From contig NZ_CP013355.1 in NCBI RefSeq assembly GCF_001543325.1, positions 1,828,001 to 1,892,000 of the forward strand: a stretch of 64,000 bases of DNA, written 5' to 3'. Position numbers and translations under genes: made by a program. The notes beneath the pieces were generated by a model. It was not told where the DNA came from. It made no database searches and was given only the letters and a program-made list of their open reading frames with translations. The stretch comes from Lutibacter profundi (GTDB taxonomy: Bacteria; Bacteroidota; Bacteroidia; Flavobacteriales; Flavobacteriaceae). Positions 35,971 to 44,281 of this stretch are shown one piece after another (position 1 is the stretch's first letter; every line of letters begins with the position of its first letter).

Positions 35971-36654
35971 TTACACTAATTTGTATTCGGGATATTGTTT
36001 TATCAATATCTCTTCAATTTGTGAAGGTAAAATAAATGTTGTGATGTAAATTAATAAAATAAATATTGTTAAAATGAACGAGGCAATTAAGATAAGAGTA
36101 TTTGAAGTTGTTTCGGGTGAAAAATTTGCCATTTGTAAAAATAAATTTAAAAAAGCTGCTGCTCCTCCTAAATTAAAAACAAATTCTTCTAGCAACCACT
36201 TTTTATTGGTGTCTTTAAAACGTTTCTTTTTTTCTTGATTCAAAAAATACAATTTGAAACTCAAAATAATTACCCCTCCAATACTAATTGATATAAATAG
36301 CATTTTTGAGGGAATAAATTGAAAACCCATAAGTAATATTAAAAAAATTGAGATTGAAATAATAATGTGTGGTACATTAAAAAACTGCTTAAAAATTTTC
36401 CATACCAATTTCCAATATTTTTTATTTAGTGCTTTTGAGCGAGCTTCAACAACTTCCATAAAACCAAAAACACCAAATTTTTTGAATGAAATAGTTTTAG
36501 CATCCTCAAAAGAAAGGTTGGGTTGTGAAAGCCAAATATGTTCAATATCGTTTGCTAGGTGGTCAACCAACTCGGTTTGTACATCGTAGTATTCTACATA
36601 ATGTTGACGTGTAAACCTGTAAAGTTGTTGGATTTGTGAGGAAGTTAGTTTCAT
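35971..36654 (-). CDS. HAAS-like membrane protein, paralogue 1 of 3
   Basis: A 227-residue protein. The N-terminal 65 residues match the HAAS helical pattern found next to PadR regulators: MKLTSSQIQQLYRF, then DVQTELVDHLANDIE and SFEDAKTISFKKFG. Four membrane helices follow. It overlaps paralogue 2 by 4 bp. HAAS proteins are thought to work with PadR genes as co-regulators or membrane sensors; the family role is not firmly known. Confidence 0.75.
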   Translation of the reverse strand: MKLTSSQIQQLYRFTRQHYVEYYDVQTELVDHLANDIEHIWLSQPNLSFEDAKTISFKKFGVFGFMEVVEARSKALNKKYWKLVWKIFKQFFNVPHIIISISIFLILLMGFQFIPSKMLFISISIGGVIILSFKLYFLNQEKKKRFKDTNKKWLLEEFVFNLGGAAAFLNLFLQMANFSPETTSNTLILIASFILTIFILLIYITTFILPSQIEEILIKQYPEYKLV

Positions 36655-37376
36655 AACGATTGAAGTTGCTTAAATATTTTACTATATTTTTCATAAGTTC
36701 TTTTATAAAGCTTTAAACCACAATAAGAAAATACTAAATTTAATGGAGCTATAATAGCTACAACAATTATTTGAAATTCTTTACTAACATTAAATAAGCC
36801 ATCAGGGTTACTAATTTGAAGAAACATATTTAAAATAGAAAAAGAAAACGTATAATAGAATAAAGCATATTCTAAATGGATTGATTTATTTTTAATAGTA
36901 AAATTTCGAATTGAATAAATAACAAAAAATATAATTGGAATTAGAAAAACAATTATATTAATTCTTTTAAACCTAACATATTCTACATTTTGAAATAATA
37001 AATAATTCAAGTAAAATATAATTCCCAGAATAGTTGAATTTCTGAATGATTTTAAGAAATTAAAAATCTCCTTAAAGTATAAATTTCTATACTTCTTATT
37101 CATTTGCTTTTTCTTAGTTTGAACTAAATTTTTAAAACCTAGTCCATTCGCAAAAATTGAATATTCAACACCTGTATTCCATAGCATTTTCATAGAATTC
37201 CCAAAACTTTTATGAACTTCAATCATGGCATCATCAAATGAAATGCCTTGCTCCATTTTTTCTTCAATAGTACTTACAATATGGTCTAATAATTCTATTC
37301 GAATATCCCAATATTTAACTTTGTGATGTTTTAGATAATCATCTATGTATGTTATTTGTTCTTTGGTAAGTTTCAT
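36651..37376 (-). CDS. HAAS-like membrane protein, paralogue 2 of 3
   Basis: A 241-residue relative of both neighbours: MKLTKEQITYIDDYL, DIRIELLDHIVSTIEE and SFDDAMIEVHKSFG in the first 60 residues, then about four membrane helices after residue 105. The middle region (TKKKQMNKKYRNLYFKE) is basic. Start and stop both overlap neighbours by 4 bp, implying coupled translation in equal amounts. Confidence 0.72.
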   Translation of the reverse strand: MKLTKEQITYIDDYLKHHKVKYWDIRIELLDHIVSTIEEKMEQGISFDDAMIEVHKSFGNSMKMLWNTGVEYSIFANGLGFKNLVQTKKKQMNKKYRNLYFKEIFNFLKSFRNSTILGIIFYLNYLLFQNVEYVRFKRINIIVFLIPIIFFVIYSIRNFTIKNKSIHLEYALFYYTFSFSILNMFLQISNPDGLFNVSKEFQIIVVAIIAPLNLVFSYCGLKLYKRTYEKYSKIFKQLQSL

Positions 37377-38056
37377 TTTAACTGATACTTTTTATAGTTT
37401 GAAACTGCTTTTAAGTGGTTTTTAAAGAAGTATCTAGCACCTAGAAAGGTTAAGAAAAAAACAAACAACATTGCGAACATTATTACGCTAAGTTTATTTT
37501 CTCTAGTAATATAGCTGTCATTTAAGTAAGGCATAAAAATAAATACAGAGAATAAATTTGGAATAATTCGTTTTCGAAAAAGATAACTGAATGTTGTATT
37601 TGCTTTTCCTAATCGTATTTTAATATACCAAAAAAGGATAATTCCACAGTATAAAATAAGTGCTAAATATATAAATTGATGAATTACATTTTTATAGTTT
37701 ATTAATGAATATTCAAAATAATAATTTACACTATAACCTATTGCTATAAATAAAAATACTAGAATTAATGATTTAACAAATAACGGTTTATAAATTTTGA
37801 TGCATTTTTTAATTAACATTTTAGGCCCATTACTACTGTAACCTAATAATAAGCTTGAAGTTTTTTTAAAACTCTTATTCCATTTTATTGTTACTTCTTT
37901 AAAAGCATCTCCAAAAGAATAGTTATTATGTTCTATCAAATATTCTAAATCAGTAGATATATGATCCAATACTTCAAAACGAATGTCAATATATTTAATT
38001 CCTTTTTTAGTTAAATAATTTTCTACTTGCTTAATCTGTTCTTTGGTGAGTTTCAT
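37373..38056 (-). CDS. HAAS-like membrane protein, paralogue 3 of 3
   Basis: A 227-residue protein with the same N-terminal pattern (MKLTKEQIKQVENYL, DIRFEVLDHISTDLE, YSFGDAFKEVTIKW) and four C-terminal membrane helices. The helices share little identity with the other two copies, which suggests that the soluble N-terminal part is the constrained one. It is the first of the three after padR (26-bp gap). Confidence 0.72.
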   Translation of the reverse strand: MKLTKEQIKQVENYLTKKGIKYIDIRFEVLDHISTDLEYLIEHNNYSFGDAFKEVTIKWNKSFKKTSSLLLGYSSNGPKMLIKKCIKIYKPLFVKSLILVFLFIAIGYSVNYYFEYSLINYKNVIHQFIYLALILYCGIILFWYIKIRLGKANTTFSYLFRKRIIPNLFSVFIFMPYLNDSYITRENKLSVIMFAMLFVFFLTFLGARYFFKNHLKAVSNYKKYQLK

Positions 38057-38082
38057 AGTTATAGCAATTTCATGTTGGGGAT

Positions 38083-38415
38083 TTAAGCAAATTTAGGGTT
38101 TACAATAGTTTGCATTGTTTTAATAAATTCTTCCAATTCGGCTAAACGATTCACCGTTTCTTTGGTGCCATTTTCTGTGAGTTTATAATATTTACGCAAA
38201 CGGTTATCAACTTTAGCAACCTCAACATCTAGTAAACCTTCGGCTTCTAATTTGTGTAATGCCGGGTATAAAGCACCTTCCGTTATATTCAATTCTCCTT
38301 TGGTAAGCTGTTTCACTCTTTGGGTTATTTCATAACCATACATTTTATCATTCTCTCCTAACAACTTTAAAATAATTGTTTGTAATGATCCTTTATACAA
38401 TTTTTGATTTCCCAT
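38083..38415 (-). CDS. PadR family transcriptional regulator
   Basis: A 110-residue winged-helix regulator: YKGSLQTIILKLLGENDKMYGYEI, ELNITEGALYPALHKLEAEG (recognition helix) and a short C-terminal dimerisation helix. PadR proteins usually repress their own operon and respond to phenolics, antibiotics or membrane stress. A PadR-like inverted repeat lies over its promoter at 38468-38496. It heads the operon padR-HAASx3-DUF5687-ABC. Confidence 0.93.
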   Translation of the reverse strand: MGNQKLYKGSLQTIILKLLGENDKMYGYEITQRVKQLTKGELNITEGALYPALHKLEAEGLLDVEVAKVDNRLRKYYKLTENGTKETVNRLAELEEFIKTMQTIVNPKFA

Positions 38416-38467
38416 TTATTAACTGTTTATTCGCTAAATCGTTTATTTATTTAAACTTTCAACAAAA

Positions 38468-38496
38468 CAAATATATACATAATTTTCTTATGTATA
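38468..38496 (-). promoter_or_regulatory. PadR operon promoter with overlapping inverted repeat
   Basis: Minus strand TATATTTG (38475-38468) is a full -7 match. Next to it is a perfect 9-bp inverted repeat, TATACATAA (38474-38482) and TTATGTATA (38488-38496), with a 5-bp spacer. The arms contain the ATACAT/ATGTAT core known for PadR boxes. The repeat covers the region between the -7 and -33 positions, so a bound repressor would block polymerase. Confidence 0.6.
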
Positions 38497-38542
38497 AGAA
38501 TCTTAGGTATTATTTTTAACAAAAAGTTATGTTTAGATTAAT

Positions 38543-38550
38543 TACTTTTG
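38543..38550 (+). promoter_or_regulatory. candidate -7 element for the ferredoxin-type reductase gene
   Basis: TACTTTTG matches TAnnTTTG, 19 bp before the ATG at 38570. No good -33 box. Confidence 0.4.
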
Positions 38551-38569
38551 TAGCCTTAAATTATTGATA

Positions 38570-39625
38570 ATGTCAAATTTTCATTCTCTTATCGTCAAAG
38601 AAATTAAACAAGAAACGCCTGATGCTATTTCTATTGTGTTTGATATCCCTAAAGCAATTCAAAATAATTTTAATTTTATTGCCGGGCAATACATCACCAT
38701 TAAAACAACAATTGCTAGCGAAGAAATTAGGAGAGCTTATTCTATTTGTTCATCACCAAATAGTGGTGAATTGAGAATTGCCATTAAAAAAATTAAAAAT
38801 GGTTTGTTCTCTGTATTTGCAACAACAAAATTAAAAAAGGGTGATGTTTTAGAGGTGTCTGCTCCAGAAGGAAAATTTATACTAGAAACCTCTAAAAATA
38901 ATGCTAAAAATTACTTAGGAATTGTAGCTGGCAGTGGTATTACACCTGTTATGGCAATGATAAAAGCTGTTTTAGAAGATGAACCTACTAGTACTTTCTC
39001 TCTTGTTTTTGGAAATAAAACAGTAAAAGATACTATTTTTAAAGGGGAAATTGATACTTTAAAAAATAAGTATCCAACAACTTTCAATATTCAATATGTT
39101 TATAGCAGAGAGCAACAACCTAATGCTTTATTTGGTAGAATTGATGAAGGGAATATCAACTTTATTTTAAAAAATAAATTTACAGGTTGTACTTTTAATT
39201 CAGCTTTTTTATGTGGCCCTGAAACTATGATTGAAACTGTAAAAAACACATTAATTAATAGTGGATTTGATAAAAACAATATTTATTTTGAATTGTTTTC
39301 AACTCCTTCTTCCTCTAAAAATGACGTTACAAAAACCTTTGAAGGAAATTGTGATATTACCGTACTTGTTGACGATGAAGAGACCACTTTCACAATGAAT
39401 TCTAAAACAACTATTTTAACAGCTGCTTTAAAAGAAGGAATTGACGCTCCGTATTCTTGTCAAGGAGGAATTTGTAGTAGTTGTATAGCAAAAGTTGTAG
39501 AAGGAAGTGTTGTAATGGATAAAAACGCAATTTTGTCTGACAAAGAAATTAAAGAAGGACTAATTTTAACTTGTCAAGCACACCCAACTTCGCAAAAAAT
39601 TACCATTGATTATGATGATGTTTAA
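38570..39625 (+). CDS. FAD/NAD(P)-dependent reductase with 2Fe-2S ferredoxin domain (PaaE-like)
   Basis: A 351-residue electron-transfer protein. The N-terminal FAD domain has RAYSICSSP, the NAD(P) domain has GIVAGSGITPVMAM, and the C-terminal plant-type ferredoxin has Cys ligands in CQGGICSSC and LTCQAH. This layout is shared by phenylacetyl-CoA epoxidase subunit PaaE and related reductases. The paa genes are not nearby, so the electron acceptor is open. The ATG at 38570 (MSNFHSLIVKEI) is preferred over a TTG two codons upstream. Confidence 0.9.
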   Translation: MSNFHSLIVKEIKQETPDAISIVFDIPKAIQNNFNFIAGQYITIKTTIASEEIRRAYSICSSPNSGELRIAIKKIKNGLFSVFATTKLKKGDVLEVSAPEGKFILETSKNNAKNYLGIVAGSGITPVMAMIKAVLEDEPTSTFSLVFGNKTVKDTIFKGEIDTLKNKYPTTFNIQYVYSREQQPNALFGRIDEGNINFILKNKFTGCTFNSAFLCGPETMIETVKNTLINSGFDKNNIYFELFSTPSSSKNDVTKTFEGNCDITVLVDDEETTFTMNSKTTILTAALKEGIDAPYSCQGGICSSCIAKVVEGSVVMDKNAILSDKEIKEGLILTCQAHPTSQKITIDYDDV

Positions 39626-39663
39626 TAATTATGGTATTTTAACGTTCTTATTAAACCGCCCTT

Positions 39664-40338
39664 ATGCAATTTAACGAAATAAAAGACGCTATACTTATTG
39701 GTTTTTTTTTAGCCTTTATGATTGGTCCTGTTTTTTTTATATTAATTCAAACAAGTATTTTAAAAGGGTTTAGAGCCGCATTTGTATTTGATATTGGTGT
39801 AATTTTAGGTGATATTACCTTTATTTTAATTGCTTACTTTGGAAGTAAAAGTTTATTAGAAGAAATTAAAGATGACCCTCGCCTATTTTATATTGGAGGT
39901 TTAATATTACTCATTTATGGTTTAATTACCTATTTAGATAAAAGTCAAAAAAATATAATTCCGAATAAAGATTTTTTACTCCCTGAAAAAACAAATTATA
40001 TAAAACTTTTTTTAAAGGGCTTTTTTCTCAATTTTATAAATGTTGGAGTATTGGCTTTTTGGCTAGGAATGATTGTAATTGTTGGTTCCAATTTAAAAAT
40101 GAACCCAGCAAAAATATTTAATTATTTTACTATTATTTTAGTTAGCTATCTAATTACTGATATTGGAAAAATATTATTAGCAAAACAATTAAAAAAGAAA
40201 TTAACTCCAAAAATGGCTTATAAAGTAAAACGAATTATGGGTATTGTATTAATGGTTTTTGGTGTTTTTTTAATTTTAAAAGGTTTTGTTCCTAAAGAAA
40301 ATAAATTCTTTAATAGTGTTATTGAAAAAGTTGAATAA
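39664..40338 (+). CDS. LysE family amino-acid exporter
   Basis: A 224-residue membrane protein with about six helices. The N-terminal FLAFMIGPVFFILIQTSILKG-like region and GVILGDITFILIAYFGS match the LysE/RhtB exporter family. Substrate specificity cannot be read from sequence. It is 38 bp after the reductase and 16 bp before ywbE. Confidence 0.85.
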   Translation: MQFNEIKDAILIGFFLAFMIGPVFFILIQTSILKGFRAAFVFDIGVILGDITFILIAYFGSKSLLEEIKDDPRLFYIGGLILLIYGLITYLDKSQKNIIPNKDFLLPEKTNYIKLFLKGFFLNFINVGVLAFWLGMIVIVGSNLKMNPAKIFNYFTIILVSYLITDIGKILLAKQLKKKLTPKMAYKVKRIMGIVLMVFGVFLILKGFVPKENKFFNSVIEKVE

Positions 40339-40354
40339 AATTATATAAAAATTT

Positions 40355-40564
40355 ATGGAAACTAAAAAATTAACAGGAAATATTCGAAAGAATATTCAAA
40401 TAGGTGCAACAGTAGAAATTGTTCAAAAACACCATCAAAAAACTGGTGAATTAACAAAAGGTATTGTAAAAAGAATTCTTACCAATTCAACAAATCACCC
40501 TCACGGAATAAAAGTTCAATTAGAAACCGGTGAAGTTGGACGTGTAAAAAATGTTCTATTGTAA
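40355..40564 (+). CDS. YwbE family small protein
   Basis: A 69-residue protein of the YwbE (DUF2196) family: RKNIQIGATVEIVQKHHQKTG, then KGIVKRILTNSTNHPHGIKV and LETGEVGRVKN. The fold is a small SH3/KOW-like barrel. Function unknown. It sits between LysE and the transglutaminase-like gene on the same strand. Confidence 0.88.
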   Translation: METKKLTGNIRKNIQIGATVEIVQKHHQKTGELTKGIVKRILTNSTNHPHGIKVQLETGEVGRVKNVLL

Positions 40565-40597
40565 ATATTAATCCTTTTACTGTTATTAATTACTAAA

Positions 40598-41233
40598 ATG
40601 AATTATTTAAAAGCTACGTATTATTTTGATTATGATACTGAAGAGATTCAAAAACTCATACAGGAGTTTAAATCAAACTCACTAACACAAAAAGAAAAAG
40701 CAAAACAATTGTATCTTAAAATCCGTGATAATTGGAGATACAATCCATATAAAATAAGTTTATCAAAGCAAAATTATAAAGCAAGTGTTATTGCTAAAAA
40801 AACTGAAACTCATTGTATAGATAAATCTATTTTATATATAGCTGCCTTACGCGGATTGCAAATTCCTGCAAAAATTCATTTAGCTAAAGTGAAAAATCAT
40901 ATTGGTATAGAACGAATTGTAGAGAAATTTGGGACTGATGAAATAAGTCCGCACGGAATGGTAGATGTTTTTTTAGATAATAAATGGATTAAAGCCTCAC
41001 CTGCTTTTAATATAGAATTATGTCACAAATGCAATGTAGCTCCTTTGGAATTTGACGGAGAAAACGATTCTATATTTCAAGAATTTGACAATTTCGGTAA
41101 TGAGTTTATGGAATATATAGAAGATTATGGATCTTTTAATGATGTTCCAATAGATTTTATTTTTAATAATTTTAAAGAAAATTACCCTAAAATAATGAAT
41201 CGTTCAAATGGTTTAACAGATATTATTATATGA
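40598..41233 (+). CDS. Transglutaminase-like domain protein
   Basis: A 211-residue protein with a cysteine-protease-like core: the Cys in ETHCIDKSILYIAALRGL, the His in SPHGMVDVFLDNKWI and then KASPAFN where the catalytic Asp (usually DPT or similar) should be. The Asp is not at its normal place, so activity is uncertain. No signal peptide. Close to ywbE (33-bp gap). Confidence 0.72.
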   Translation: MNYLKATYYFDYDTEEIQKLIQEFKSNSLTQKEKAKQLYLKIRDNWRYNPYKISLSKQNYKASVIAKKTETHCIDKSILYIAALRGLQIPAKIHLAKVKNHIGIERIVEKFGTDEISPHGMVDVFLDNKWIKASPAFNIELCHKCNVAPLEFDGENDSIFQEFDNFGNEFMEYIEDYGSFNDVPIDFIFNNFKENYPKIMNRSNGLTDIII

Positions 41234-41330
41234 TAATGACATTTTATTAATGTTAATTACACTCAAATAATTCCGTAAATAAATTAAACATTTTTTAATA
41301 GACTATAGGCATTAAAAAAATAAACTAAAA

Positions 41331-41480
41331 TTAACTATTGTAATTTTTTAAGAACTCTTCTATTGGCATTGGCTTTAAATTTCTGGCTTTGTAATGTTTT
41401 ACGTATGTGTAATAATTCCTCTTTGCAAATTGGGTAATTGCATTTGAAGTATTATTATCTGTTAGGGGTACTCGTTTCAT
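41331..41480 (-). CDS. Candidate small protein, 49 residues
   Basis: An ATG-started frame of 49 codons in the largest gene-free stretch of the window (41234-41715). It starts MKRVPLTDNNTSNAI and ends PMPIEEFLKNYNS. The product is basic and Tyr/Asn-rich with no membrane helix. No family is recognised. An imperfect 21-bp tandem repeat lies 73 bp upstream. Codon use looks ordinary for this genome. Coding status is unproved. Confidence 0.4.
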   Translation of the reverse strand: MKRVPLTDNNTSNAITQFAKRNYYTYVKHYKARNLKPMPIEEFLKNYNS

Positions 41481-41552
41481 AATAAGTTGCGGTTAATTTA
41501 CGCTATAAAGCTACAACACAAATAGTTGTAATCCAAGTAAAATTACTTTTTG

Positions 41553-41594
41553 TTGTATTTTTACTGCTGTTTATTGTGTTTTTATTGCTGTTTG
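41553..41594. repeat. two adjacent 21-bp direct repeats
   Basis: The 21-base segments at 41553-41573 and 41574-41594 share 18 of 21 positions (core TTTTTA, one variable base, TGCTGTTT). The period of 21 bp equals two helical turns, so a protein could bind both on one face. They lie between the small ORF (minus) and the methyltransferase gene (plus). Confidence 0.6.
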
Positions 41595-41715
41595 GTTTAT
41601 TTATTAATAAATTTATCTTATGCATTAAATTAATTGGAAACACATTATATTTACAAAAATTGGTTGATATTTTTACATCATACTAATTATCTTAAATTAA
41701 TTATATCATTAAAGT

Positions 41716-42330
41716 ATGGGGCTTTACAATAAATTTATTCTTCCAAAAGCAATACATTGGGCTTGCAGTCAAAAACCAAGTATGCTTCAACGAGAAAAAA
41801 TAATTCCATTAGCAACTGGAAATGTGCTGGAAATTGGTATAGGGTCGGGTTTAAATTTATCTTATTATACTAAAAAAGTTAAACAGCTTACAGCTATTGA
41901 CCCTTCTGAAGAACTTTGGAAAAAAAGTAATATCAATACGCTTTCTTTACCTTTTGAATTTGAATTTATAAAAGCTTTTGCTGAAAATATTCCTTTACCA
42001 AAAAACCATTTTGATACTGTTGTTATGACTTATACAATGTGTACGATTCCAGATTTAGATAAAGCATTTTTAGAAATAAAAAGAGTTTTAAAACCAACTG
42101 GTAAACTCTTATTTTGTGAACATGGAAAAGCTCCTGAAAAAGGAATACAAAAATATCAAAATATAGTAAATCCTTTTTGGAAACGCATTGGGGGAGGTTG
42201 TAATTTGAACAGAGATATTCCAACTCTAATAGAGGGTTCTGGTTTTACTATTAAAAAATTAGAAACCATGTACCTTCCTGGCTGGAAACCTGCTAGTTAT
42301 AATTATTGGGGAATGGCTGAAGTTAAATAA
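41716..42330 (+). CDS. Class I SAM-dependent methyltransferase
   Basis: A 204-residue enzyme: GNVLEIGIGSGLNLSYY (SAM-binding motif I), the acidic AIDPSEE, NHFDTVVMTYTMCTI and LKPTGKLLFCEHG. The pattern is that of the UbiE/phospholipid-N-methyltransferase and METTL7-like group. A lipid or small-molecule substrate is likely but undetermined. Monocistronic, convergent with the M1 peptidase gene. Confidence 0.85.
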   Translation: MGLYNKFILPKAIHWACSQKPSMLQREKIIPLATGNVLEIGIGSGLNLSYYTKKVKQLTAIDPSEELWKKSNINTLSLPFEFEFIKAFAENIPLPKNHFDTVVMTYTMCTIPDLDKAFLEIKRVLKPTGKLLFCEHGKAPEKGIQKYQNIVNPFWKRIGGGCNLNRDIPTLIEGSGFTIKKLETMYLPGWKPASYNYWGMAEVK

Positions 42331-42348
42331 TAATACCCTTTTTTAGTT

Positions 42349-44184
42349 TTACTCTTTTTCAAATTTATTATTACTTCTATCAATATCTGCCATTAATTGA
42401 GATGGATCTATTTCAACCGTTTTAATTTCTTTTAAAGCAGAAAAAGTATATGTTGGATGTGCCCAAGCCCAATTTTTTAAGATGGTATTATTTGTTGGTT
42501 TATAACCAAACATCATTCTTAAAGGAATGGTAAATTTTTCTAAAGTTCCATCAACATAAGTTACAGAAACATCAACTGGCATTGGCATTGTACCAACTCT
42601 TGCTAGCGTTATATTTTTACCTTCTACATTAGCAATTGCATAATCAATAGTATGCATAGTTTCAATCCATTCATTTAAATACCAGCCTAATTGTAATCCT
42701 GACACCTTTTCGGCCACTCTTTTAATATCATTAGGCGTTGGGTGCTTAAATTTAAAGTCATTAAAATATTTTTTAATAGTTTGCTTTACATTTTTTTCTC
42801 CAATAATATAATTTAGTTGTGTTAAAAACATGCTCCCTTTTGTATAACTGCCAATACTAAATGCTGCATTTGTATTAAACCTATCTGCATGAGTGGTTAG
42901 AGGCTCTTGAATTCCTGATTTAACCGAGTAAAAATACCCTCTATAATTTCTTGAAGATGGCTTTCCATCTCCTCCTCTTAAAATTTTATTTGAAGCCATC
43001 GATGATATATAACTTGTAAACCCTTCATCCATCCATGAATATTCACTTTCATTGGTTGCTAAAACTTGCTGAAACCATTCGTGTGCTAATTCGTGAAATA
43101 TTGTCCCTGCAATACTATCAAATGTTTCACCTCCTGCAACTAATGTACACATTGCGTATTCCATACCTCCATCTCCTCCTTGAATTACAGAATATTGTTT
43201 CCAAGGGTATTCACCTATATTTTTATTGTAATATTCCATAGCTTTTGCAGTATATGGTTGAATTTTCTTCCAAGCTTTAGTATATTTTTCATCATTTTTA
43301 TATAAAAAATGGAGAGTAACTCCATTATCCATTTTTAAAATATCATGAATGTAATTTGGATCTGCTGCCCAAGTAAAATCATGTACGTTTGGCGCAATAA
43401 AATGCCATGCTAATTTTTCTCCATTTGTAACTTTAAGTTTTTGTGTGTTATTTTCATATCCATGTCCTATTTCTTGTGGATTTTGGAGATACCCTGTGCC
43501 TCCAACTGTATATTTTCTATCTATATGGATGGTTACATCAAAATTACCCCAAACGCCATGGAATTCTCTTGCAATATAAGCATCGGCATGCCATCCTTCA
43601 AAATCATATTCAGCCATTTTAGGGTACCATTGTGCCATAGATAACGCTACCCCATCTTTATTGTTTCTTCCAGCTCTTCTAATATGCACTGGCAATTGAC
43701 CTTTAAAAACCATGTCAAAAGTTACTTTTTCTCCTGGCTTTACTGGCTCATTTAACATAACTTCTAAAACTGTACCTATTACTTTGTATTGTACTTTCTT
43801 ATTATTTTGCATTAATGAAAGTACTTTTAAATACCCTATTTCATTTGGTTTTAATTTTGCAATTCTACTTTCGTATTTTGGGTTTTCAGCAGTGCCAATA
43901 TTATTTACCATTCTTCTATCTGGATCAACAATTTCTTGTAATCGAGCATCCATTTCACTATTTGGTTGAAATGCATTATAGTATAAATGATAGAATACTT
44001 TATTTAATACATCAGGAGAGTTATTTGTATATACCAACTTCTGAGTTCCGTTGTATTGATAATTTTCAACATCTATATCTACATCCATTTTATAATCAAC
44101 TTTTTGTTGCCAATAAGAAGTGTTATTTTGTGCAAATGAAATAATTGAACTAATTGAGAATAGAAAAATAAGTACTTTATTCAT
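42349..44184 (-). CDS. M1 family metallopeptidase
   Basis: A 611-residue aminopeptidase-like protein with a signal peptide (residues 1-18, FLFSISSIISFA). The zinc site is H364-E-L-A-H368 with the third ligand Glu387 (HExxH-x18-E), and GGMEYAM precedes it as the GxMEN exopeptidase motif. The zinc protein is therefore complete. It probably trims peptides in the periplasm. It follows the S8 gene but is insulated by a terminator. Confidence 0.93.
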   Translation of the reverse strand: MNKVLIFLFSISSIISFAQNNTSYWQQKVDYKMDVDIDVENYQYNGTQKLVYTNNSPDVLNKVFYHLYYNAFQPNSEMDARLQEIVDPDRRMVNNIGTAENPKYESRIAKLKPNEIGYLKVLSLMQNNKKVQYKVIGTVLEVMLNEPVKPGEKVTFDMVFKGQLPVHIRRAGRNNKDGVALSMAQWYPKMAEYDFEGWHADAYIAREFHGVWGNFDVTIHIDRKYTVGGTGYLQNPQEIGHGYENNTQKLKVTNGEKLAWHFIAPNVHDFTWAADPNYIHDILKMDNGVTLHFLYKNDEKYTKAWKKIQPYTAKAMEYYNKNIGEYPWKQYSVIQGGDGGMEYAMCTLVAGGETFDSIAGTIFHELAHEWFQQVLATNESEYSWMDEGFTSYISSMASNKILRGGDGKPSSRNYRGYFYSVKSGIQEPLTTHADRFNTNAAFSIGSYTKGSMFLTQLNYIIGEKNVKQTIKKYFNDFKFKHPTPNDIKRVAEKVSGLQLGWYLNEWIETMHTIDYAIANVEGKNITLARVGTMPMPVDVSVTYVDGTLEKFTIPLRMMFGYKPTNNTILKNWAWAHPTYTFSALKEIKTVEIDPSQLMADIDRSNNKFEKE

Positions 44185-44231
44185 GGTATTCAGTTTTTAA
44201 GTTTGCAATATAAACATAACTCTATCAAACA

Positions 44232-44263
44232 AAAAAACACACTCGATAATGAGTGTGTTTTTT
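44232..44263 (-). terminator. intrinsic terminator downstream of the S8 peptidase gene
   Basis: AAAAAACACACTC (44232-44244) pairs with GAGTGTGTTTTTT (44251-44263) around a 6-base loop. The orientation of flanking T-runs suits the minus-strand gene ending at 44282. Confidence 0.9.
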
Positions 44264-44281
44264 AACAGAAAATTATAATTT

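Noticed and set aside
43441-44144. Several plus-strand frames opposite the M1 peptidase gene
   Set aside because: They are shadows of a clear catalytic protein on the minus strand; no family signature or promoter.
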